Positions 5,978 to 17,279 of a stretch of 24,956 nt of DNA are shown here, one piece after another. The first letter of the stretch is position 1, and the number at the start of each line of letters is the position of its first letter. The notes under the pieces were generated by a model that was not told where the DNA came from, ran no database searches, and saw nothing but the letters and a program-made list of their open reading frames with translations. The stretch is from NCBI GenBank assembly GCA_937937835.1, contig CALDBJ010000099.1, positions 1-24,956 on the forward strand, in the 5' to 3' direction. This stretch comes from an uncultured Collinsella sp. Its GTDB lineage: Bacteria; Actinomycetota; Coriobacteriia; Coriobacteriales; Coriobacteriaceae. A program made the translations under genes and the position numbers.

Positions 5978-8900
5978 TTACTCCGCGCGATGGCGCAGTT
6001 TTTCAATCGCTGCGGCGATAAGAGCCTGCAGGCCGGTTCCGCCAAGCGCCGCGACGGTCACGGCAGTGTTATCGCCCGTCTCGGCCAGGCTTCCCTTAGC
6101 GGCCTTCTTGCCATTCTTCTTGCCCGAAGGATCCTTGACATCGGGCTTGGCACCGTTATCCTTGCCGTCTGTCGGCGCCTGTACAACAACAGGCTCAACA
6201 ACCTCGACGGTCACCGAAGCAGTGAGCTGCTGGGGCGCCGGCGACTCCGCAGCGCCATCCTCGGCAAGCGTCGCAATCGCCGCGGCATCGGCGTCAACGT
6301 CCATCGTCGCGGTAATGACGACGGTTCCGTTCTTGAGGGCCTTGACCTTACCGTTCTCGACCGTAGCGATCGTCGGGTCGGACGAGGTCCACGTCACGGT
6401 TCCACGCAGCAGCGCGCCATCGGCCGCATTGCTCGCCGCGGAGGCCAAGTCAATTTCCTTGCCGCGCTCTACCTTGAGCACGGTTTCGGCAGTCGTGGCC
6501 TTGCCGTTTTGGTCAACAATAACGAGGCCCTTGGCCGCCGGGCGCGGCTTAACGCGTACCATGCAGCTGACTGTAAGCTCCGTACCGCGAACCTTACCGC
6601 CCACGGTCACGTCATCGGCACCCCAGTCCAGTGCGGGAACATTCTCCCAATCGACGTCGTAGTCCTCCTGGCTACCGTCCTTCATCATCACAGAGACCTT
6701 CTTGGGCAGTGCCTTCAGCACATCGTCGGCAGAGCTTGCCTCAAACACCTCAACGGGAGCGAACGTCGCAGGCCTCACGGGAATCTCGCTTGCCGGCGTC
6801 TCGACGACCAGCTTGCAGGTCGCCTTGAGCGTCGTGCCCTCGACGGAGCCTTCGATTGTGTACTCGCCAACGGCGGCAAGATGCTTGTCCAGGCCATCCG
6901 TATTCCACGTGACCGCGGCCTCGTCCGTGTGAGCATCGGAATAGGTCACGGTGACCTTCTTGGGCAGCTGCCCCGTCACGGTGTCGGCCTTGGCATCGCG
7001 CTCAACCGTAATCTGCGGCACCTCGGCAACCTTGCTGATCGTCGTCGTGGAGGTAACAGTGACCTCGACAGGCAGGTTGCCGTTCACTGTCACGCCCTTG
7101 GCGACGACGCTGTTGCCGTACGTGGCGGCCGCGGCAGGAACCTCGGTCCATGTGATCTCGGACTCCGCCGTCGTCTTGCCGTCCTTCATGAGCACGGTCG
7201 CCTTAATGCCCTTGAGCGCATCACGCACGACATCGACTGACGAACCCTCGGGGACGTTTACGCCCGCGACCGGCTCAACGGACAACGGAATCTCGGCATC
7301 GCTCTTCACGACCGTGACGGTGCATTTAGCCTTGACCGAAGCACCCTCTACCTTGCCCTCAAGCGCAACATCACCCAGCTTGCCCAAGGCATCTGCCGTA
7401 AGCGGGGTCTTATCCCACGTAACGGCGGCAGTCTTCGTCGAGCCGTCGGACATGTTGAGGGTCACCTGGGCAGGCAGCGCGATGTCAGCAGCAGCCGTGT
7501 TGCGGGCAACCGAAAGCTTGACGCCAGCGATGCTCTCGACGACCGGCACCAGGTTGACCGTAGCCTTGACCTCAAAGCTGCCAACCGCGGTTTTACCCGT
7601 AATGACAACGCTCGTGCCGTCCTTCTTAATGGTGAGGGCCTCCTTGGGAGCAGTCCAGTCAATCTTCGAATCGACCTCGGAGCCGTCCTTCATGGCAACC
7701 TTCACGGTCTTGGGCAGTGCGGCCACAACGGCATCGGGCTTCACCCCGTCGTCGAGCGTCACAGCGTCAACCGTGCCGGCCAGGTGATCAGGAATCTCGC
7801 GCAGTGGCTTGACGACCTTGATGGTGCACTCCGCCTTCTGATCCGTGCCGGCAACCGTGCCCTTAACCGTAACTTTACCTTCCTTGGCAAAGTCCTTGTC
7901 GGAGAGGCCCTTGGTATCCCACGCTACGTCGACTTCGGAATCGGTATCGTCAGAGTAGATCGCCGTGACCGTGGCGGGCAGCTTGGCCAAGGCATCGGCC
8001 GCCTTGATATCGCGCTCGACCTCAATCTCGTCAACGGTATCAAAGTCCACGATATGCGCCGTCACCTTGACCTGAGCCTTAACGGTCATGCCGTTGTCCG
8101 TTAGACCCGTGACCTCAAACTCGGTGCCGGCACGGCCCAGGCTGTCGACCTGAGACCACTTAACTGGCGTCTCGTTCTTGGTCTTGCCGTCCTTCATGAC
8201 CACCGTCACCTTGGACGGCAGCTTTTCCATAAGGTCGCTGACCTTAGCATTGTCCGCAATCTCAATAGCATCGATCGGCTCGACGTGGTCGGGCGTCTGG
8301 GCATCCTGATCCACCACGGTCACATTGCAGGTCACCTTGGCACCGTTGAGCTTAACCGTGCCCGTGATCTCCACGGTGCCGGTTCCGTTGAGCAGCTTGT
8401 CCGTAACGTTAGAAAGATCCCAAACGTCAATGTCGAGCAAATCGGTCGAGCCGTCGGAGTAAGTCGCAACAACTTGCTTGGGCATCTGGGCGTACAGATC
8501 CTGCTTGGACGTGCCCTTGGCAACGCTAAACGACTTGGCCTCGAGCTTGGTAATGGTTCGCGGCGCCTCGGAGACGTTGACGTACACGATGGCATTGACG
8601 TTGTCGACATCCTTGAGCTTGCCGACGAGTTTATACGTACCCTTCCTGGCGAGCGGCTTGGAGAGGTCGATGCCGTCGGTGTCGGTCCACTTTTCGATCT
8701 CGATGCCGCCTAAACTGCCCCGAGTATCCCGCGCTGAGCCATCCGAGAAATATACGGACACGGCATCTGGCAGCTCCAGCATCGATCCGACCGTGGTGTT
8801 GACCACGACTGCCTCGGGCTGCAACGCAACCTTCTTCGCCTTCTTATCGGCAACCGTCACCTTGGCGGTCACGTTGCCGTTCTCATCCACGCCGACCTTT

Positions 8901-11900
8901 TGGCCGTCATCGTCAAGCAGCGCCATAACAGCAGCGGCATCAAAGCCGACCACATGGCCCGTCGCATAGAACGTGCCAGGCCGCTCGTACTTCTCGGGCG
9001 CGATCGGATCCCAATCAATAGCCGCTGTCGAAACGGAACCGTCGCTCATCTCGACCGCCATCTTGGACGGCATAGCAGGCGCAGTGCCCGCCTTGGTGGT
9101 CACTGCGGTCTCGCCGTTATCGATTGCCTTCTCAACGCCTTGGATAACGATCTTGGTCTGAACAGTGAGACCGGTGTTAGTGCCGTCACCGTATCCGTCG
9201 AGGCCGCTTGCAAACAGCGTGCCAGACACTGTCGTGACCTGACCCGGCTCTCCGGTATAAACCGAGGGACGAACGTAATCCCATTGAACCTGGGCATTAT
9301 GAGTTTTGCCGTCACTCGTGGCAACCGAGACATTCCACGGCAGCTCGGGGAAAACACCGCTGGCCGTATTAATGCGCTCAGGAACGGCAACGGAGATGAC
9401 GGAACAGACGTCAACAGTGATTGTCGCCTCGGCACCACCTTGGAGCTTGCCCTTCACCTTAAACGAACCGTCCTTGGCATAAGCGTCTTCGGCGACACGG
9501 TCCCATGTGACCTTTTCGCGCTGGGGCTCAGAAGACACATCGTTGTCGTATCGAACCTCAAGGTATTCCGGCAGCATCGGCTTGGTGCCGGGGACGGTCC
9601 ATATGGTTCCGCCCTGAACCGAGGTTGCCTTACTCGCGATCTTAACGGTGGCAGTAATCGGAACGTCGACAGTCTGCATGCCGTACCCTGCATTAAAGCT
9701 AATTGTTGCAGTGCCGCGTACCACGCCGCCCTGGGTCCAATCGAAGCCCTTCGTGTTCCACTTGGTCTCGGCGTATTTGTGCGAATAGTCCGGATGTTCT
9801 GCCGCATCGGGGCTGATAAGTTCGACATAGCCGGGAAGCATGGCGGTGCCGTCGCTGCCCTTGAGCACTGTAATGGTTTGTGGCTGAGCCTCCCAGTTTT
9901 TAGTCACGATGACGTGCACTTTCACGGGGATATTCGTTCCGGCGACCGTTCCGGTAATCGTGCAGTCCTTCTGGGGGCACCTATCGTAGGTATCCCAGTT
10001 GACGCCGAGACTGTCAAAAGTCGTTCCATCCTGCAATACGCCGGACACGTAGAAGTAGTCCAGATTGACTTCCTCACCGGGGTAAATAACGCGCCAGTCC
10101 TCGTACGACTGCCCAAGCGTCACGCCATTCTCGCTATAGTTATTGACGCCCTTGACCTCGCTGCACACCGCGATCGCGTTGACCTTCGCCAGCGAGCCAG
10201 TGATAGTACCGGTAATTTCGTACTCGCCAGGCTTGCCGTCCAGCAGTTCTTGAGGAAACTCATCCCAGCTATAAGGCTGCCCCGACGAATACTGGGGATA
10301 GAACGAGCTGCCATCCGACAAATACAGCGTGGATGTGTAGCGCGGAGCCAGAAGTCCGGCGCCGGGAACATAAGCAATCTTGCCGATGTTGCTGTCCTCG
10401 AGATCGCAGACGTTGACCGTCGCCGTAGCCGGAATGTTAGAGCCGGTAAAATATCCGCTAACCGTAATCTGGCCAAGGTTCTTTAGGGCGTCCTGACTAA
10501 TCGTCGACCACTGAACGGGGAAATTGCCTCGCGAGCCATTCCACATCGTGGCCTCGATTGAACCCGGCATATTGGGCTGGCAACCGATAAGCGTGCTTGT
10601 CGATGTCGAGGAAGGCATCTGCAGGGCGCGGACGGAGATGGTCGCCGTGACTCGGTTGCTGTCACCCAGCTCCACCTGAGTAGACGATGAAGATGAGGTA
10701 TTGGTCCAATACGACAGCGAACCGGAAAGCTTAAACGACCCCTCACTTGCCACCTGCGTGTCCAAAATAGGGTCCCACGCAATGTTGCACTGCTTCTTTG
10801 TACCGTCGGTGAATGCAACCTCAACGCTGTAGGGAAGACCGCCGCCCGTTGTAGGACGTACGCCGACGGGCGTGTTAACGGGAGCAAGAGCGTCGATAGA
10901 GGCAACTTCCTTGACCTCGACCTGAGCAGTTACCTTTAGGCCATTAGCGGCTGAAGATTCGTTATATGTCACAAGCGTGCCCGTGACCGTATAGGTGCCT
11001 GCCTTTTGGAATTGAGACACGTCGGCGTTGTCCCAGTTAACCTGATAACCTTGGGTGTATGTAGTGTTATTTGACTGCGTAAACGGGAAATAGACATACG
11101 TGCTAAGAGGAGAAATGTCGCCGACCACGCGCTCGAACCTCAGAGAATTAAGTTCGAGTACGTCCTTAGGATCTTTGACGGTAACGGTGCAGGTAACCTC
11201 ACGGTAATCAAAACCGTTTAGTTTACCTTTAACCGTAAACGAGCCCACCTTAGAGTAAAGCGACGCGTCGAAAGAATCCCAAGACACCGGGATCTGCTCG
11301 GTGGCCCCGCTATCAAAGACAACCGAAGCAGAATACGGCAGAGACGGGACCTCACCAGTTAGGGTCGTACACGTCAACTCGGTCTGGACGCTCTTAACAG
11401 AGCGGACTGCGACCGTGCACTGTGCGAGCATAGAGGGATAGCTCTTCAAATGTCCCTCGACAACAAAGGTTCCTTCCTTTTGGTACTGATCAGCCGAGAT
11501 CTCATTCCACTCAACAGGGCATGTATAAGATTGACCATTTGAATAATTGACCGAAATGCTGGACGGAAGCGCGGGAGCAATACCAGCTGCAGTCCATACC
11601 CATGAGCCATTACTGGTTGAACGGGGAACGTACACCTTGAGCACACCACTCACTTTGTACGGCTCCGCGAGCGTAATCCAATTGCCGTTCACGCTGACAC
11701 CGTCAATCTGGCCGGTGATGGGAACTTCGGATTCTTCTGTCACCGTATCAAATGCCGCCTGCGACTTTTCGTCCCAATTAACATAAGCCGAGGTCTCGGT
11801 GCCATCCGAAAGCTTTACCTTTACGTACGATGTTTGGCCGTAGTAATCCGCGCCGACGTATTTTTCCACAATCGGGTTGGCGTCGATCGACTCAACGGTA

Positions 11901-12424
11901 ACGCCGCTTTCGTTGCTCGTCTTTGTGGCATCGGGGGCGTTTACTGCCGCCGGATCTACCACTGCCGGGTCCGCCGTAACAGCTTCGACAACCACGCGCT
12001 GCTTGACCGTCTGCGTGGTACCGTCGACGGTACCCTCAAACTCATACGAGCCGGCAGGCAGCTGCGCCAGAGTTGCCGGAGCATCAGCGCCGTTCAACTT
12101 CCAGGTGACGTTTTCCTGCTTGGTGGTACCGCTCTCGTAGGTTGCCGTTACAGTCTGGGGCAGCGTGGCGTCGGAACCCTCAGCAACATGTAGCTCGTTC
12201 AGGCTGGCAAAAGAGGCGATCTTGTCTTCACTCTGGTCTTGCGAGGTTGCCTGACCGGTGTCCGCAGACGTGGCAGCCGCACCCGTCGCATCGCTTTGCT
12301 CGGCAACGACTTGGGTAGTATCACCCTGCATCATCTCGGCGAACGCCTGCGGCGGCACCGAGCCGACCGTCATCGTCAGAGCCAAACCCGCGGTAATGGC
12401 CGCGTTGACATGACTTCTGTTCAT
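5978..12424 (-). CDS. giant cell-wall-anchored surface protein with about 22 Big_4-like Ig repeats, a Big_2 domain and an LAETG sorting signal
   Basis: From the ATG at 12424, preceded by GGAGG, the protein has 2148 residues. Residues 1-29 are a signal peptide ending QAFA, followed by a Thr/Ser/Gln-rich stretch to about 68. Roughly 22 tandem domains of 80-90 residues (about 70-1960) follow. Each has a strand with a YSDG, MSDG or MKDG turn, a Trp-Asp strand and a VxGxxxG hairpin closing in a VTV strand, the pattern of Pfam Big_4. Residues about 1961-2078 are one Big_2 domain (VTWTSSDPTIATVENGKVKA). A Lys/Gly/Pro/Asp linker leads to LAETG (2113-2117), a short hydrophobic segment and KLRHR, so it should be anchored by a sortase. 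LAxTG is typical of class E sortase substrates. An adhesin or stalk role is inferred. A longer frame opening at 12562 adds 46 residues ahead of the signal peptide and is unlikely. Confidence 0.9.
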   Translation of the reverse strand: MNRSHVNAAITAGLALTMTVGSVPPQAFAEMMQGDTTQVVAEQSDATGAAATSADTGQATSQDQSEDKIASFASLNELHVAEGSDATLPQTVTATYESGTTKQENVTWKLNGADAPATLAQLPAGSYEFEGTVDGTTQTVKQRVVVEAVTADPAVVDPAAVNAPDATKTSNESGVTVESIDANPIVEKYVGADYYGQTSYVKVKLSDGTETSAYVNWDEKSQAAFDTVTEESEVPITGQIDGVSVNGNWITLAEPYKVSGVLKVYVPRSTSNGSWVWTAAGIAPALPSSISVNYSNGQSYTCPVEWNEISADQYQKEGTFVVEGHLKSYPSMLAQCTVAVRSVKSVQTELTCTTLTGEVPSLPYSASVVFDSGATEQIPVSWDSFDASLYSKVGSFTVKGKLNGFDYREVTCTVTVKDPKDVLELNSLRFERVVGDISPLSTYVYFPFTQSNNTTYTQGYQVNWDNADVSQFQKAGTYTVTGTLVTYNESSAANGLKVTAQVEVKEVASIDALAPVNTPVGVRPTTGGGLPYSVEVAFTDGTKKQCNIAWDPILDTQVASEGSFKLSGSLSYWTNTSSSSSTQVELGDSNRVTATISVRALQMPSSTSTSTLIGCQPNMPGSIEATMWNGSRGNFPVQWSTISQDALKNLGQITVSGYFTGSNIPATATVNVCDLEDSNIGKIAYVPGAGLLAPRYTSTLYLSDGSSFYPQYSSGQPYSWDEFPQELLDGKPGEYEITGTITGSLAKVNAIAVCSEVKGVNNYSENGVTLGQSYEDWRVIYPGEEVNLDYFYVSGVLQDGTTFDSLGVNWDTYDRCPQKDCTITGTVAGTNIPVKVHVIVTKNWEAQPQTITVLKGSDGTAMLPGYVELISPDAAEHPDYSHKYAETKWNTKGFDWTQGGVVRGTATISFNAGYGMQTVDVPITATVKIASKATSVQGGTIWTVPGTKPMLPEYLEVRYDNDVSSEPQREKVTWDRVAEDAYAKDGSFKVKGKLQGGAEATITVDVCSVISVAVPERINTASGVFPELPWNVSVATSDGKTHNAQVQWDYVRPSVYTGEPGQVTTVSGTLFASGLDGYGDGTNTGLTVQTKIVIQGVEKAIDNGETAVTTKAGTAPAMPSKMAVEMSDGSVSTAAIDWDPIAPEKYERPGTFYATGHVVGFDAAAVMALLDDDGQKVGVDENGNVTAKVTVADKKAKKVALQPEAVVVNTTVGSMLELPDAVSVYFSDGSARDTRGSLGGIEIEKWTDTDGIDLSKPLARKGTYKLVGKLKDVDNVNAIVYVNVSEAPRTITKLEAKSFSVAKGTSKQDLYAQMPKQVVATYSDGSTDLLDIDVWDLSNVTDKLLNGTGTVEITGTVKLNGAKVTCNVTVVDQDAQTPDHVEPIDAIEIADNAKVSDLMEKLPSKVTVVMKDGKTKNETPVKWSQVDSLGRAGTEFEVTGLTDNGMTVKAQVKVTAHIVDFDTVDEIEVERDIKAADALAKLPATVTAIYSDDTDSEVDVAWDTKGLSDKDFAKEGKVTVKGTVAGTDQKAECTIKVVKPLREIPDHLAGTVDAVTLDDGVKPDAVVAALPKTVKVAMKDGSEVDSKIDWTAPKEALTIKKDGTSVVITGKTAVGSFEVKATVNLVPVVESIAGVKLSVARNTAAADIALPAQVTLNMSDGSTKTAAVTWDKTPLTADALGKLGDVALEGKVEGASVKAKCTVTVVKSDAEIPLSVEPVAGVNVPEGSSVDVVRDALKGIKATVLMKDGKTTAESEITWTEVPAAAATYGNSVVAKGVTVNGNLPVEVTVTSTTTISKVAEVPQITVERDAKADTVTGQLPKKVTVTYSDAHTDEAAVTWNTDGLDKHLAAVGEYTIEGSVEGTTLKATCKLVVETPASEIPVRPATFAPVEVFEASSADDVLKALPKKVSVMMKDGSQEDYDVDWENVPALDWGADDVTVGGKVRGTELTVSCMVRVKPRPAAKGLVIVDQNGKATTAETVLKVERGKEIDLASAASNAADGALLRGTVTWTSSDPTIATVENGKVKALKNGTVVITATMDVDADAAAIATLAEDGAAESPAPQQLTASVTVEVVEPVVVQAPTDGKDNGAKPDVKDPSGKKNGKKAAKGSLAETGDNTAVTVAALGGTGLQALIAAAIEKLRHRAE

Positions 12425-12438
12425 GTTTCCTCCCGACA

Positions 12439-12488
12439 CGCTCAACGGACCAAACAGCACTGGTCCGATTGGCAAGTTAAGTTGAGCG
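12439..12488 (-). promoter_or_regulatory. leader hairpin upstream of the giant surface protein gene
   Basis: On the transcript strand CGCTCAA (12482-12488) pairs with TTGAGCG (12439-12445), and CGGACC (12462-12467) pairs with GGTCCG (12446-12451), leaving a one-sided 14-base bulge and a 10-base loop. The structure ends 15 bases upstream of the ATG at 12424, so it borders the GGAGG ribosome binding site. Control of translation or mRNA stability is possible. I do not recognise a known riboswitch consensus. No promoter stood out clearly in 12489-12590. Confidence 0.45.
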
Positions 12489-12566
12489 TATCCTTGCCCG
12501 ATGGAGGTTTGCAATATGCTACAGGTTAAGCGGCATAAATGGTTTCGTAAACGGGCACCCAAGCGC

Positions 12567-12591
12567 AGCTAATTTGGGACGGGGCTTTTGA
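12567..12591. repeat. second occurrence of the AGCTAATT-GGGACGGG motif
   Basis: AGCTAATTTGGGACGGGG is followed by CTTTTG and runs directly into copy 3 of the 67-bp palindrome. The first occurrence (4457-4473) lies 40 bases before copy 1 in the same orientation. This one lacks the flanking inverted repeat of the first. Confidence 0.45.
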
Positions 12592-12657
12592 GTTGCGGTG
12601 ATATACGGACTGTTTGGGGCTCCTGGCTTGTAAAACAGTCCCTATTTCACCGCAACT
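12591..12657. repeat. 67-bp palindromic repeat, copy 3
   Basis: Arms 12591-12615 and 12633-12657 are 25 bp long with two mismatches, around a 17-base centre. It begins 14 bases past the folC stop codon, so it may form the 3' end of that transcript. The right arm is identical to that of copy 2. Confidence 0.85.
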
Positions 12658-12671
12658 GATGAGGGGATGGG

Positions 12672-14015
12672 TTAGCGCAGCAGGCCGGCTACTTCGCCGG
12701 CTAGGGTGATGGTGCCGGCGGCTACGAAAGGCTCGTCTGCGACATCGAAGGCAGCGAGGGCCTCGGACACGCTCAGGTATACGCCCGCGAGTTTGTCCGC
12801 GTCCACCATGGCCGCGAGCTCCTCTGCCGGCAGGGCGCGATCGGAATCGGTCTGGGTCACGACCACGCGCGGGAAGGCCGGGATCAGCACATCGACGATG
12901 CCCGCTACGTCCTTGTCTGCCAGCGCGGCGCATAGCAGCGTGGGGCGATTCTCCACGCACGGATCGATCTCATCCAGCGCGCCTACAAAGTTCTCGCAGC
13001 TCTGAGGGTTATGGCAGGCATCGATCAGCTTGAGGGGATCGGTCCCCAGCACGTCAAAACGACCCGGTGTGGGACAGCCCATAAGTGACGCATCGAGCTT
13101 GTCATGATCGAGTTCGCGACCCAAATACCCCTCGCAAAGCATAATCGCGCACGCGGCATTCTGCGGCTGATAGGCCGGCTTGACCATGCTCGACGTATAG
13201 ATCGCACGCGGCGTGGTGCAGCTAAACTCAACCGTGTCACCCACGTGTGCCGGCACCTTAGTCGTGGCGTGGCTTACCACGAGCGGCACGACGCCGCACT
13301 CGCGACAACGAGCATCCATCACGCGTTGAACACTCGCCTCGTGCGTGCCCTCGCCCAGCACAACCAGGCGTCCGGGCTTAATGACCGCAGCCTTCTCCCC
13401 CGCAATGGCCTCGAGCGTATCTCCCAGAATGCGTGTATGGTCGAGCCCGATGCCCGTAATGGCAACGGCGACGGGATCGGTCGCACTCGTAGCGTCCCAA
13501 CGCCCGCCCATGCCAACCTCGAGCACGGCAACATCCACCGCGGCCTCGGCAAATACAACAAGTGCGGCAGCCGTCAACAGGTCAAACGGCGTAATGGTAT
13601 AGGCACGCTCCCCCGCCGCCACACGACGAGCATTCACTCGATGCCCCGCCTCAACAGCGGCCGAAACGCCACGGGCAAACGCCTCATCGCTCACAACGCG
13701 CCCGTCAACCTCCATGCGCTCGGGATAGCGCACAAGCTGCGGCGACGTATACAGCGCAGTCTTGAGCCCCTCACCACGAAGAATGGCAGCCGAAAAACGC
13801 GTGGTCGAAGTCTTGCCATTAGTACCGGCAACCTGGATGCAATCAAAATACTCGTCCGGACGCCCCAGCTCATCGAGCATATCGACAACCGTCTCCAACA
13901 ACGGCCCAGCATCCCCAGAAATCCGCCCCGTATCAGCAGCCAGCTCAACAGCCTCACCAAACGAAAGCAACTCAAACAAGAAAGGAACGACATACGACCC
14001 AGAACGCTTAGCCAT
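12672..14015 (-). CDS. folC: folylpolyglutamate synthase / dihydrofolate synthase
   Basis: The protein has 447 residues from the ATG at 14015, a usual FolC length. The P-loop GTNGKTS is at 64-70, preceded by FDCIQVA, and is followed by TSPQLVRYPERM and by the Mur-ligase-type motif VAVLEVGMGGRWDAT with GIGLDHTRILG. The C-terminal domain has the DACHNPQS motif of the family. The enzyme adds glutamate to folates (and probably to dihydropteroate) in the cytosol, using ATP. The frame is open for 64 more codons upstream, but that extension runs through the intergenic hairpins and has no family similarity; GGGGGA lies 9 bases before 14015. valS lies upstream in the same direction, a common pairing. 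A terminator-like hairpin lies in its leader. Confidence 0.95.
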   Translation of the reverse strand: MAKRSGSYVVPFLFELLSFGEAVELAADTGRISGDAGPLLETVVDMLDELGRPDEYFDCIQVAGTNGKTSTTRFSAAILRGEGLKTALYTSPQLVRYPERMEVDGRVVSDEAFARGVSAAVEAGHRVNARRVAAGERAYTITPFDLLTAAALVVFAEAAVDVAVLEVGMGGRWDATSATDPVAVAITGIGLDHTRILGDTLEAIAGEKAAVIKPGRLVVLGEGTHEASVQRVMDARCRECGVVPLVVSHATTKVPAHVGDTVEFSCTTPRAIYTSSMVKPAYQPQNAACAIMLCEGYLGRELDHDKLDASLMGCPTPGRFDVLGTDPLKLIDACHNPQSCENFVGALDEIDPCVENRPTLLCAALADKDVAGIVDVLIPAFPRVVVTQTDSDRALPAEELAAMVDADKLAGVYLSVSEALAAFDVADEPFVAAGTITLAGEVAGLLR

Positions 14016-14037
14016 AACCCAAAGTCCCCCATAACAG

Positions 14038-14070
14038 AAAAAGAGGCCCACCAAAAACAATGAGCCCCTC
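14038..14070 (-). terminator. terminator-like hairpin between valS and folC
   Basis: Read on the minus strand, GAGG-(GG bulge)-CTCATT pairs with GGTGGG-CCTC using several G-T pairs, and TTTTT follows. It ends only 22 bases before the folC start codon. No promoter can fit between it and folC, so it is either a leaky valS terminator or an attenuator in the folC leader. A second hairpin, GGCCAC/GTGGCC (14114-14131), lies upstream of it. Confidence 0.45.
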
Positions 14071-14182
14071 GCGTTCAAAAAATCAGCCAAACACCGCTTT
14101 GCAGCGACTTCAAGGCCACAACCCAGTGGCCCTAACATGCCGGGCGCAGACAACCACGTAAACGAACTGGGAGCGGTTTGGG

Positions 14183-14271
14183 GCTTTGCTCGATACAAGT
14201 TCCGCACGCAAAGGACAGCACTTAATGTGCTGTCCGTCTTGCGCAGGACTGTCCGCAGTAGCGAGCAAAGC
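14183..14271. repeat. nested palindrome downstream of valS (related to 17014-17128)
   Basis: The outer arms GCTTTGCTCG (14183-14192) and CGAGCAAAGC (14262-14271) enclose a perfect 9-bp hairpin, GGACAGCAC-TTAAT-GTGCTGTCC (14213-14235). Read on the minus strand it shares CACATTAAGTG, AGTCCTG and CGTGCGGAA, in the same order, with the element upstream of valS. The intergenic stretch 14072-14296 holds nothing else I can name. Confidence 0.7.
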
Positions 14272-14296
14272 GTCGGGACGCGCCCCTCAGTAAGAA

Positions 14297-16993
<2,697 letters not shown>

Positions 16994-17013
16994 ATATCTC
17001 TCCCTTGCCCATC

Positions 17014-17128
17014 GGGGAGGAATGTAGGCCCGATTTTCGCTCGGTCAAGTCCTGGCTCGCGCGAAGACCACATTAAGTGGTCTTCGGCTCGTGCGGAATC
17101 TACGAAAATCGGGCCTACATTCCTCCCC
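17014..17128. repeat. 115-bp nested palindrome in the valS leader
   Basis: Arms 17014-17039 and 17103-17128 are a perfect 26-bp inverted repeat (begins GGGGAGGAATGTAGGCCC). Near the centre is a perfect 9-bp hairpin GAAGACCAC-ATTAA-GTGGTCTTC (17063-17085). The element ends 20 bases before the valS start and would be transcribed from the candidate promoter at 17150-17178. It lacks the conserved T-box sequence (AGGGTGGNACCGCG), so a T-box riboswitch is not supported. Confidence 0.85.
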
Positions 17129-17149
17129 TTAGGTATCGATTACTTCAGT

Positions 17150-17178
17150 CTGATATGACTTCGCTGAGGCTTAAACAA
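17150..17178 (-). promoter_or_regulatory. candidate valS promoter
   Basis: On the minus strand TTGTTT (17173-17178) and TATCAG (17150-17155) are 17 bases apart, downstream of the clpX terminator. The implied start near 17143 gives a leader of about 150 bases that includes the whole palindrome at 17014-17128. Confidence 0.4.
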
Positions 17179-17222
17179 ACACACAGAATAACACAGGTAG
17201 TTGGGGTTATTGCGTATATTTA

Positions 17223-17258
17223 AAATAGCCTCCGACCGCGGGTGGTCGGAGGCTATTT
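17223..17258 (-). terminator. intrinsic terminator of clpX
   Basis: AAATAGCCTCCGACC (17223-17237) pairs perfectly over 15 bp with GGTCGGAGGCTATTT (17244-17258) around a 6-base loop. On the minus strand the stem ends in a TTTT stretch. It begins 22 bases after the clpX stop codon. Confidence 0.9.
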
Positions 17259-17279
17259 GCAAGCACGTTTTTGGCTGGT

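Noticed and set aside
12425..12562. 46-residue N-terminal extension of the giant surface protein
   Set aside because: It would bury a clear signal peptide and run through the leader hairpin, while ATG 12424 has a good GGAGG ribosome binding site.
14016..14207. 64-residue N-terminal extension of FolC
   Set aside because: It translates the intergenic terminator-like hairpins and has no FolC similarity; length and RBS favour ATG 14015.
17014..17128. T-box riboswitch for valS
   Set aside because: The conserved T-box sequence that pairs with the tRNA acceptor end is absent, and the structure is a simple long palindrome with a relative downstream of valS.
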